6,676 nucleotides of DNA, from positions 1-6,676 of the forward strand of contig JAMWDC010000121.1 in assembly GCA_023819025.1 (NCBI GenBank). Direction: 5' to 3'. Positions 1 to 5,485 of this stretch are shown in pieces; the stretch's first letter is position 1, and every line of letters starts with the position of its first letter. The translations under genes and the position numbers were made by a program. Below the pieces are notes generated by a model. That model did not search any database, was not told the origin of the DNA, and was given only the letters and a program-made list of their open reading frames with translations. Source of the stretch: Candidatus Omnitrophota bacterium. GTDB lineage: Bacteria > Omnitrophota > Omnitrophia > Omnitrophales > Aquincolibacteriaceae.

Positions 1-43
1 CGGTACGAATAGATATTCGATGACGGATGCCCCCTAAGAAAAA

Positions 44-74
44 TTGAGCGACGTTTTCATTTTTCCTGTAAAAT
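44..74 (+). promoter_or_regulatory. Candidate promoter of the cystathionine synthase gene
   Basis: TTGAGC at 44-49 is a reasonable -35 box. TGTAAA at 67-72 lies 17 bases downstream, and TAAAAT at 69-74 lies 19 bases downstream; either could be the -10 box. The -10 match is imperfect, so this is a suggestion only. The leader that would follow (about 80-154) is C/G-rich around 101-122 but does not show the conserved core of a SAM riboswitch as I know it, although the gene is one where such control would be expected. Confidence 0.25.
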
Positions 75-154
75 GTTAGCCGGTTAGTCCTCAAGCCTAT
101 CCCACCCAATGGGGGCAAGGGGCAATTGAATTAATTTAAAACGAGGGGTTGAAT

Positions 155-1339
155 ATGAAAAGCAAAAGTATCTATACCAATGCCGTCCATACGGGGGAAA
201 AGCACTCGAAATTTTCGGATGCCTTGACCGTTCCGATCTTTCAAACCGCAACCTACGTTTTTAAAAATACCGAGGACATCGACAAATACGGCCGAAACGA
301 AATGCAGCACTATGAATATGGCCGATACGGAAGTCCCACGCAGAGGGCGGCTGAAATCAAGTTAGCCGCTTTGGACGGGGGGGAGGACTGTCTGCTTTTT
401 GCCTCGGGCATGACGGCGATTACAACGACCCTGCTCACCTTTCTCTCCCAAGGGGATCATCTGATTTTAACCGATGATTGTTATAAGAAGACCTACGAAT
501 TTTGCCTTCAGGAATTACCCCGGTTCGGGATTGAAACGACAATTGTAAGGATGGGGCATTATGAAGATTTTATCCGGGCGATCAAAAAGAGCACCAAGAT
601 GATTCTGACGGAGTCGCCCACAAATCCCTACTTAAACATCGCGGATTTTAAGAAACTCGTCGAGATCCGCCGCAAAAAGAATCCACGGGCCCTGTTATTG
701 ATCGACAGTACGTTTGGCACACCCTACAATCAGAAGCCCTTGGAGTTCGGCTGTGATCTTGTCTTTCACAGCGCTACCAAATACCTGGCCGGGCATAATG
801 ACATCCTCGCAGGTGCCGTCATCGGATCGAAGGAATTGATCGAAAAGATCCGGTTATTTCATAAAGAGATCGGCGGAATTATTTCGCCCCATTGCGCGTA
901 TTTGCTCCTGCGGGGCCTCAAGACTTTTCCGGTGCGGATGGAAAGACAAAATCAGACAGCTTTAAAAATTGCTCAGCTCTTGGAAAAGAGGTGGCCGCTC
1001 GTCAAAGAGGTCTATTATCCCGGGCTGCCGAGTCATCCGCACTATAAAATTGCCAAGAAGCAGATGAGCGGTTTTGGCGGAGTAGTGACCTTTCTCATTG
1101 ACCGGCCCTTAAAACAGGTCAACCAATTTTTGAATTCCCTAAAGTTGTGCGCGATTGCTCCAAGCCTGGGAGGTGTTGAAAGCTTGATCACCCATCCGGC
1201 AACCATGTCCTATTATTCCTACTCGAAAAAGGAGCGGGAAAAATTGGGCATTCTCGACGGACTGATTCGGCTGTCCGTGGGTTTGGAAGCTCCGGAAGAT
1301 ATTATGTACGACTTGGAACAGGCGCTGCGTTCGATTTAA
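155..1339 (+). CDS. metB: Cystathionine gamma-synthase, plant-like type (PLP-dependent, Cys/Met metabolism family)
   Basis: This is a cytosolic PLP enzyme predicted to condense an activated homoserine with cysteine to give cystathionine in methionine synthesis. The 394-residue length fits the family. Visible motifs (numbered from ATG 155) are YGRYGSPT with Y55 and R57, which contact the cofactor phosphate of the neighbouring subunit; the SGM loop near 84-86; Y110 in TDDCYKKTY, which stacks on PLP; D184 in LIDSTFGTP; the Schiff-base lysine K209 in HSATKYLAGHND; S337 in APSLGGVES; and the substrate-carboxylate R372. The CYKKT, AKKQMSGFGG and C-terminal MSYYSYS segments resemble plant cystathionine gamma-synthase as I remember it more than E. 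coli MetB, which has CYGGT. The TTG at 149 is in frame, but GAGGGG at 143-148 sits 6 bases before ATG 155, so ATG is chosen. Cystathionine gamma-lyase or a sulfhydrylase cannot be fully excluded. No other methionine gene is nearby. Confidence 0.9.
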   Translation: MKSKSIYTNAVHTGEKHSKFSDALTVPIFQTATYVFKNTEDIDKYGRNEMQHYEYGRYGSPTQRAAEIKLAALDGGEDCLLFASGMTAITTTLLTFLSQGDHLILTDDCYKKTYEFCLQELPRFGIETTIVRMGHYEDFIRAIKKSTKMILTESPTNPYLNIADFKKLVEIRRKKNPRALLLIDSTFGTPYNQKPLEFGCDLVFHSATKYLAGHNDILAGAVIGSKELIEKIRLFHKEIGGIISPHCAYLLLRGLKTFPVRMERQNQTALKIAQLLEKRWPLVKEVYYPGLPSHPHYKIAKKQMSGFGGVVTFLIDRPLKQVNQFLNSLKLCAIAPSLGGVESLITHPATMSYYSYSKKEREKLGILDGLIRLSVGLEAPEDIMYDLEQALRSI

Positions 1340-1351
1340 ATCTGTAAGTCG

Positions 1352-1373
1352 GGACAGGCTCATCTGTTTTTTA
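1352..1373 (+). terminator. Weak possible terminator after the cystathionine synthase gene
   Basis: ACAG at 1354-1357 can pair with CTGT at 1364-1367, and flanking G-U pairs extend the stem slightly. A run of six T follows at 1367-1372. The stem is short and AU/GU-rich, so termination would be inefficient. The position, just after the stop codon at 1339, is the main support. Confidence 0.2.
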
Positions 1374-1386
1374 GCGTCATCCAGCA

Positions 1387-1670
1387 AACAATCCCAAAAT
1401 ATGCATCGGTCACGATTTTTACAGAGTTGCAAAATCCAATCTTTACGGTTTGTTTCAAAAGCGAAAGGTAAGAACGGTCAGCTTCGTCACCGACAAATAC
1501 TCTGGATAACCGAAAGGATCCGCTTTTATCGAGATGATCCGCGTGAAAAGGCGCTTGTTGAAAACGGACGTGACGTCATGGGGTGTCCATTAAACATTTC
1601 CGAAGCAAGACCTCTGAAACAGTTTGAGGACCGGCGCGATTTCCGCAGGCAGTGACAATTTCGCCGATGA
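1387..1670 (+). pseudogene. Degraded RRM-type RNA-binding protein gene
   Basis: Two reading frames together spell a single RRM domain like those of small bacterial Rbp proteins (about 85-100 residues). From 1396 one frame gives KICIGH, a damaged RNP2 motif (expected K-I-Y-I-G-N), then LYGLFQK, then VSFVTDKYSG, a TAA stop at 1507-1509, and PKGSAFIEM, an RNP1 motif in which the usual F after KG is S. Near 1536 the frame shifts by a net one base, and the second frame continues EKALVENGRDVMGCPLNISE and ARP, the expected last helix and strand. It then has DRRDFRR, a TGA at 1653-1655, QFRR and TGA at 1668-1670. A few residues are missing in the loop before LFQK/KV and before NGRD. No start codon is in frame at the right place. 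Two stops, a frameshift and substitutions in both RNA-binding motifs argue for real decay rather than one sequencing error. The intact ancestor would have bound single-stranded RNA. Confidence 0.75.
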
Positions 1671-1713
1671 AAATCATTTTGCCACTGACACCATTTTTAT
1701 AGGGAATATTCCG

Positions 1714-2586
1714 ATGAGCCATTATTGGGTTTCGATCGCTGTCGAGCTTCTGTCACGGGTTCTGATGCTCTTGCCATTTTCCGTTTTGCATCGTTTGGCC
1801 CATTTCGCCGGGGATATCGCATATTGGGTTATGGTATCCCGCCGCAAGATCGTGTTGGACAATTTACAAAAGGTCTATGGAGATTCCTTGACAAACCGCC
1901 AGAAGCGCCAAATCGCCAGACGGTCGTTTCAAAACATGATCTTGTCGCTCGTTGAACTTTTTGTTATTCCGAAAATGCTCAAAGAGGCCTCGTCCCGTTT
2001 TCGGTTTGTCAATTTCCCGGTTCTCGAGGAAGAATTTCGACGGGGCAAAGGCGTGCTGTTGGTCATCTCACATTTAGGTTCCTGGGAGTACCTTGCGTTT
2101 CTTCCTTATCTGAAAAAGATGAAGTGGTCCGTGGTGGTACGAGATATCAAAAATCCCCATGTCGACCGCGCGGTGAACCGGTTAAGACGAATGACCCAGC
2201 TTCAGCCGATCCCCAGAAAGGCATCGGCCAAACGGATTGTCAGGGAGTTAAAGCACAATCACGGCGTTGCCGTTTTGATTGATCAGTGGGCGGGTCCGGA
2301 AGGCGTTTGGCAGGAATTCTTCGGGCATGAGACGTCGACGACCTCGATCCCGGCCCGTTTGGCATTAAAATTAGGATGTTCTCTTGTACCGGCCTATTGC
2401 ATCCGGACGGGCCCAGGATTTTATACGATCGAGTTCCAGACGCCGGTTTCCGTCGAATCCAAGGGTGAGACAGAGATTACAAGGGCGATCAATGCCTTAC
2501 TCGAGATGCAGATCAGGAAGTATCCGGATCAGTGGCTTTGGATGCACCGGCGTTGGAAAGCCATGCCTTCGGTCATCCGAAAATAA
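1714..2586 (+). CDS. LpxL/HtrB-family lipid acyltransferase
   Basis: This is a 290-residue inner-membrane acyltransferase predicted to move an acyl chain from acyl-ACP onto a lipid A precursor or a similar glycolipid. The N-terminus (about 4-42) is hydrophobic and would anchor the protein. SHLGSWE at 119-125 contains the family's catalytic H-x4-D/E dyad as H120 and E125. Further family blocks are VLIDQW with D190; FFGHETSTTSIPARLALKLG at about 202-221, the substrate-pocket region; and PDQWLWMHRRWK near the C-terminus. The size is slightly below the roughly 305 residues of E. coli LpxL. The reading frame is open back to TTG 1624, but that stretch overlaps the RRM remnant and is not family-like. 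AGGGA at 1701-1705 lies 8 bases before ATG 1714. Which acyl chain and acceptor are used cannot be told. A role in lipid A acylation fits a Gram-negative cell. The gene stands alone between the pseudogene and a convergent operon. Confidence 0.88.
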   Translation: MSHYWVSIAVELLSRVLMLLPFSVLHRLAHFAGDIAYWVMVSRRKIVLDNLQKVYGDSLTNRQKRQIARRSFQNMILSLVELFVIPKMLKEASSRFRFVNFPVLEEEFRRGKGVLLVISHLGSWEYLAFLPYLKKMKWSVVVRDIKNPHVDRAVNRLRRMTQLQPIPRKASAKRIVRELKHNHGVAVLIDQWAGPEGVWQEFFGHETSTTSIPARLALKLGCSLVPAYCIRTGPGFYTIEFQTPVSVESKGETEITRAINALLEMQIRKYPDQWLWMHRRWKAMPSVIRK

Positions 2587-2595
2587 CCGGAACTT

Positions 2596-3222
2596 TCAAA
2601 GGGTTTTAAACGAACGGATGTAAGCCTTCAATCCCGCGGTGATCTTCGCGAAACTTTTTGCCTGGATCCAATCCTTCCGGAAGATGCTCGAACCGATAGC
2701 GACCGCACTCGCGCCGTTTCGGAAATATTCGGGGAGATTTTTAGGGGTGACGCCCGAACAGGCCATCAATTCAATATCTCTAAAAGGTCCTTGGATCTCC
2801 TTAAAATATTCCGGTCCAAAGAATCGCGCAGGAAAGACTTTGACCATGGTGGCACCCGCCTGCCAGGCATCATAAATTTGTTGGGGTGTTAAGGCTCCGG
2901 GGAAGACCGGGATTTTGTGTTTGACACAATCCTCCATGACCTCGCGGACGAGGACCGGCATCACAATAAACGTAGCCCCTGCATCAAGAGCCGATTTCAG
3001 ATCCTTGATTGTCAGGACGGTACCGGCTCCGATCATAAATTCTTTGGAAAAAAGTTTCACGGATTTTCGGATCAGGACCGCGGCATCTTGGGTATTCATC
3101 GTGATTTCGATGGTGTGAAGGCCGCCCGCGCGGACCGCAAGAAGCAAGGGCTCCAGGGTGTCGGCAGGAATATCCCTTAAGATTCCCAGGATCGGGAGTT
3201 TTCGGAATCTCGTGACATTCAT
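2596..3222 (-). CDS. KDPG/KDPGal-type class I aldolase (Eda/DgoA family)
   Basis: This 208-residue TIM-barrel aldolase is predicted to split a 2-keto-3-deoxy sugar acid (often the 6-phosphate) into pyruvate and an aldehyde through a lysine Schiff base. Visible residues are E39 in TIEITMNT, the GAGTVL block at 65-70, FPGALTP at 107-113 and the Schiff-base lysine K128 in MVKVFPA. Asparagine N43 stands where Eda has its substrate arginine, as in DgoA (VEIPLNS). The LPILGILRDI start and FGPEYFKEI also resemble DgoA. The strand that normally reads TGG or VGGV before TPxNL is ACSGV here, so the phosphate-binding loop is changed and the substrate may differ. The start ATG lies 12 bases after the stop of the upstream aldolase-like gene, with a weak AAGAGA ribosome site inside the spacer region. 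The two genes therefore form an operon. The stop lies 9 bases from that of the convergent acyltransferase gene. Confidence 0.87.
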   Translation of the reverse strand: MNVTRFRKLPILGILRDIPADTLEPLLLAVRAGGLHTIEITMNTQDAAVLIRKSVKLFSKEFMIGAGTVLTIKDLKSALDAGATFIVMPVLVREVMEDCVKHKIPVFPGALTPQQIYDAWQAGATMVKVFPARFFGPEYFKEIQGPFRDIELMACSGVTPKNLPEYFRNGASAVAIGSSIFRKDWIQAKSFAKITAGLKAYIRSFKTL

Positions 3223-3234
3223 AACAGCGATCTC

Positions 3235-4188
3235 TTACTCGACCTCGTCGCTTCCAATGAGGCTCTCGTAAAATTCGCGGTAGTTTTCCTTCTTGTTGCT
3301 GTTCCTCAGGGCCATTGCAGCTCGAGGATGTTCGTCAAGAATTCCGGTGATTGCATAAGGAATAATGTATCCCCATTCGATTTTTTCCCGGAGCGGGATG
3401 AATTCGTTGGAGATCACGTCGAGGACCGGCCGGATGTCGAATTTCGGATTTTTCAAAAATCCAAGAAGCAGTTCGGTTGGACAATTTCCGGCGGCCCGGC
3501 CCAGTCCGAAGATTGTGCAGTCCAGATAATTCACGCCGTGGATGATGCCCTCGATCGTATTGCCAAACGCGAGCTGCTGATTGTTGTGAGCGTGGATTCC
3601 GAGTTCCTTGGATTTGATCATACTTTTGGCTTTCTTGACCAGGTATTCTGTGGTTTCCTGGTAAAGCGCGCCGTTTGAATCTACCAGGTAGATAACCTCA
3701 GCCTTACATTCCTTTTCGAGCTGCTGGAAGCATTCGTTCAAGTCGGTTTCGAGAATCTTTGAAATGGCCATCAGATTGACGGTCGTTTCGTAGCCCTTGT
3801 CCGCGAAGTGATTGGCAAGGGAAATTGCTTTGTCGACGTCCTTCACATAGCAGGCGACTCGGATCATGTCCACGGGACTTTGGTCTTTAGGTTTGACATC
3901 CTCGATATTCACGCGGTCGACATCCACCATAACAGAGATTTTAGTCTTGGATTCAATCCCCTCCGTAACTTTCAGGATGTCCTCGTCATCGCAGAATTTC
4001 CAGAGTCCGTAATTCTCGGGCGAAAAGAGCCGCTTTGAATTTTTATAGCCGATCTCCATATAGTCGATGCCAGCCTCGGAAACGGCCTTGAAGACCGCGC
4101 GCACGAAACGGTGGTCGAAATCGTGGTTATTGATGAGTCCGCCGTCGCGGATGGAACAGTCCAGGATTTTAATTTTCTCGCGATACAT
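3235..4188 (-). CDS. DRE-TIM (HMGL-like) aldolase-type enzyme, annotated in relatives as 4-hydroxy-2-oxovalerate aldolase-like
   Basis: This 317-residue protein belongs to the metal-dependent pyruvate-aldolase/Claisen-condensing superfamily. CSIRDGG at 11-17 is the first-strand signature, with R14 and D15, and HAHNN at 199-203 provides metal ligands H199 and H201. VDSNGA (169-174), GLGRAAGNCPTE (228-239) and the C-terminal WGYIIPYAITG and HPRAA blocks match a subgroup that I recall from surface-polysaccharide and other biosynthetic loci, not the degradative DmpG. DmpG has a catalytic histidine three residues after the signature aspartate (RDGMH); here that position is L18. No acylating aldehyde dehydrogenase partner is seen in the window. 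GAGGAGG at 4203-4197, 8 bases before ATG 4188, fixes the start; an in-frame extension to 4254 has no such support. The KDPG-type aldolase follows 12 bases downstream, so both probably serve one pathway. The substrate is unknown. Confidence 0.82.
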   Translation of the reverse strand: MYREKIKILDCSIRDGGLINNHDFDHRFVRAVFKAVSEAGIDYMEIGYKNSKRLFSPENYGLWKFCDDEDILKVTEGIESKTKISVMVDVDRVNIEDVKPKDQSPVDMIRVACYVKDVDKAISLANHFADKGYETTVNLMAISKILETDLNECFQQLEKECKAEVIYLVDSNGALYQETTEYLVKKAKSMIKSKELGIHAHNNQQLAFGNTIEGIIHGVNYLDCTIFGLGRAAGNCPTELLLGFLKNPKFDIRPVLDVISNEFIPLREKIEWGYIIPYAITGILDEHPRAAMALRNSNKKENYREFYESLIGSDEVE

Positions 4189-4217
4189 GAAGGAATCCTC
4201 CTCATTAATATATGCAA

Positions 4218-4236
4218 GGGGTGATAGTTTAACCCC
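4218..4236. repeat. Short inverted repeat in the divergent spacer
   Basis: GGGGT at 4218-4222 and ACCCC at 4232-4236 form a perfect 5-base inverted repeat with a 9-base centre. It lies 30 bases upstream of the minus-strand aldolase-like start. It could be a regulator site or a small hairpin in the leader. The match is short enough to be chance. Confidence 0.25.
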
Positions 4237-4264
4237 AAACCAAGGCTTTACCAAGGGGAATTAG

Positions 4265-4278
4265 GGGACAGTTGTCCC
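4265..4278. repeat. Perfect palindrome GGGACA-GT-TGTCCC
   Basis: Two 6-base arms with a 2-base centre lie between the divergent operons, about 55 bases upstream of the nitroreductase -10 box. The 2-base centre is more like a dimeric repressor site than an RNA hairpin. The surrounding TTAGGGGACA string also recalls short GGGGACA repeats associated with REP/RAYT-type elements in several bacterial groups, so it may be a repeat relic. Only one copy is present in the window. Confidence 0.4.
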
Positions 4279-4333
4279 AAGTGAAGAGTGTCTCGGCTGT
4301 TAAAATCTTTCGCCCGTTGGGGCCTTTGGTAAT

Positions 4334-4339
4334 TATAAT
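4334..4339 (+). promoter_or_regulatory. -10 box of the nitroreductase operon promoter
   Basis: TATAAT is a perfect -10 hexamer. Transcription would start near 4346, giving a leader of about 19 bases with the strong Shine-Dalgarno AAGGAGGT at 4351-4358, 7 bases from ATG 4365. No good -35 box lies 16-18 bases upstream, which suggests activator dependence or a non-canonical -35. Confidence 0.4.
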
Positions 4340-4364
4340 AAAAGCGTACCAAGGAGGTTCTTGT

Positions 4365-4925
4365 ATGGACTTTTTCAAACTAGTGAAGCAAAGGACGAGT
4401 GTCCGCAAATATTTGAAGGACAAAACCATTCCGCGCGAAGACCTCGTAAAATGTATCGAAGCAGCCCGGCTTGCACCGTCCGCCTGCAATGCCCAGCCTT
4501 GGAAATTCATCCTTGTGGATGATCCGGACCTGAAGGACCGAATTTGCGAAAAGATCTTTTCCGGAGTCTATTCGGTCAATAAGTTTGCCAAAAACGCGGC
4601 GGCCCTGGTCGTGGTGGTTTCGGAAAAAGAAAAATTTTTGAGCACGCTTGGCGGCCGAATCCGGGATACGCGGTATTATCTGATCGATATCGGCATTGCC
4701 TGCGAGCACCTCGTGTTACAGGCCACGGAACTCGGGATCGGAAGCTGCTGGATCGGCTGGTTTAACGAACAGCCGCTGAAGGAATTATTGAAAATTCCAA
4801 GTTCAAAAAAAGTAGATATTGTGATTTCGCTCGGGTATTTCGATGAAACGGAAACTTCGGTAAAATCCAGAAAGTCGTTGGATCAGACCGTTTCATGGAA
4901 CGGATATAAAGGACTAACACATTAA
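4365..4925 (+). CDS. Nitroreductase-family FMN oxidoreductase
   Basis: This 186-residue cytosolic flavoprotein is predicted to bind FMN and to use NAD(P)H to reduce a substrate such as a nitro compound, quinone or other small molecule; the natural substrate is not evident. RTSVRKY at 10-16 provides R10, S12 and R14 for the FMN phosphate. APSACNAQPWKF at 37-48 is the conserved FMN loop with N42 and Q44. GIGSCWIGWFNE (124-135) and VISLGY (153-158) are the later cofactor segments, and RKSLDQTVSWNGY near the C-terminus is the usual ending of the family. The length is typical of the compact subgroup. The Shine-Dalgarno at 4351-4358 fixes ATG 4365, and an in-frame extension to 4272 overlaps the promoter. 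The next gene starts 15 bases after the stop, so the two are co-transcribed. Confidence 0.9.
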   Translation: MDFFKLVKQRTSVRKYLKDKTIPREDLVKCIEAARLAPSACNAQPWKFILVDDPDLKDRICEKIFSGVYSVNKFAKNAAALVVVVSEKEKFLSTLGGRIRDTRYYLIDIGIACEHLVLQATELGIGSCWIGWFNEQPLKELLKIPSSKKVDIVISLGYFDETETSVKSRKSLDQTVSWNGYKGLTH

Positions 4926-4940
4926 AAAAGGAGGTCCGTG

Positions 4941-5360
4941 ATGGATCGCAAACGCGTTTGGATTGCGAGTTTGGCTGTTTTTGTTGTGATCTTTGTGGCA
5001 GAGCTTGTTCTCCATGGAATATGGCTTAAGGAACTTTATGAGCAGACGTCCACAGTGTGGCGTCCCATGAGTGAGATGCAGGGTATGATGTGGATCATGT
5101 GGGTCTCGTATTTTTTTGTATCTTTGGTTTTTGTTTTGATTTATACCAAGGGCCTGGAATCCGGGAAATCCGGTTTAGGTCAGGGACTTCGCTACGGGTT
5201 CTTGATCGGTTTTTTCATGGCGATCCCTGCCGCGTTTATCAGTTACGTGATCCTTCCCATCCCCTATGTATTGGCCGTGGGATGGTTCGTGGGTACCATG
5301 ATTGAGTTTGTTCTAGCAGGAATGGTTGCCGGTTTGATTTATCCGCCGCTAAAAAAATAA
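4941..5360 (+). CDS. Uncharacterised small four-helix membrane protein
   Basis: I do not recognise a named function. The 139 residues contain four predicted membrane helices at about 6-28, 48-68, 84-105 and 109-133. Polar or charged residues lie within or near the helices: E21, H25, E122 and the WRP motif at 40-42. LIYTKGLESGKSGLGQGLRYG at about 67-86 is a loop that I recall from conserved hypothetical proteins of similar length in deltaproteobacteria and candidate phyla. AAAGGAGGT at 4927-4935 has GGAGG 6 bases before ATG 4941, which is preferred to the GTG at 4938. It follows the nitroreductase gene by 15 bases in an operon. A membrane partner for that flavoenzyme is possible but unproven. 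Translation ends in an A-rich LKK tail at TAA 5358-5360. Confidence 0.75.
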   Translation: MDRKRVWIASLAVFVVIFVAELVLHGIWLKELYEQTSTVWRPMSEMQGMMWIMWVSYFFVSLVFVLIYTKGLESGKSGLGQGLRYGFLIGFFMAIPAAFISYVILPIPYVLAVGWFVGTMIEFVLAGMVAGLIYPPLKK

Positions 5361-5380
5361 AAAGACAGAAGAGGGCAATT

Positions 5381-5440
5381 CCCGCCTCCCTCGCCGAGGA
5401 CGAGCAAGCCGGCTTGCCTGCCGAAAGGCGGACAGGCGGG
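5381..5440. repeat. Palindrome-rich GC element between convergent genes
   Basis: CCCGCCT at 5381-5387 and AGGCGGG at 5434-5440 are perfect inverted ends. Inside are the 14-base perfect palindrome GCAAGCCGGCTTGC at 5404-5417, a hairpin at 5416-5437 (GCCTGCCG pairing with CGG and CAGGC around a bulged A), and a small CCTC/GAGG stem at 5389-5399. The element is non-coding and sits between two convergent genes, so it may stop transcription from both sides, although no long T-run follows. It resembles the dispersed GGCGGACAGGCGGG-type repeats that I recall from candidate-phylum genomes. Confidence 0.6.
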
Positions 5441-5460
5441 CACAAACCGTTCCTATGTTG

Positions 5461-5485
5461 AAAATTTTTAAAACCGCGGCGGTTT
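5461..5485 (-). terminator. Weak hairpin at the end of the phosphatase operon
   Basis: On the minus strand AAACCG and CGGTTT pair around a CCG loop (5485-5471), overlapping the last codons and stop of the phosphatase gene. TAAAAATTTT follows at 5470-5461. The T-run is interrupted by A residues, so this is a weak terminator at best. ACAAACCG at 5442-5449 can also pair with CGGTTTGT at 5480-5487 as an alternative, longer-range stem. Confidence 0.25.

Noticed and set aside
75..154. Possible SAM-type riboswitch in the leader of the cystathionine synthase gene.
   Set aside because: The leader is short and the conserved cores of SAM-I and SAM-II that I know are not present; the only pairing seen is a CCC/GGG mini-stem.
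1401..1655. An 84-residue plus-strand ORF as a separate small protein.
   Set aside because: Its first half is an out-of-frame reading of the RRM remnant; only the second half is RRM-like, so it is part of a pseudogene and not a gene of its own.
1680..1713. Codons just before the acyltransferase start spell ATDTIFIGNIP, a textbook RNP2-like string close to the RRM remnant.
   Set aside because: No RRM features follow it; the next residues are the hydrophobic start of the acyltransferase, and the remnant already has its own RNP2 position. It is treated as coincidence.
1624..1713. A 30-residue N-terminal extension of the acyltransferase from TTG 1624.
   Set aside because: It overlaps the RRM remnant, has no good ribosome site and adds a polar tail ahead of the membrane anchor; ATG 1714 with AGGGA is better.
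4207..4212. TATATT on the minus strand as a -10 box for the aldolase operon.
   Set aside because: Transcription would begin inside the Shine-Dalgarno sequence, and no -35 box is at a suitable distance.
4189..4254. An N-terminal extension of the aldolase-like protein to 4254.
   Set aside because: The GAGGAGG site immediately before ATG 4188 and the family's usual start close to the LDCSIRDGG strand support the shorter form.
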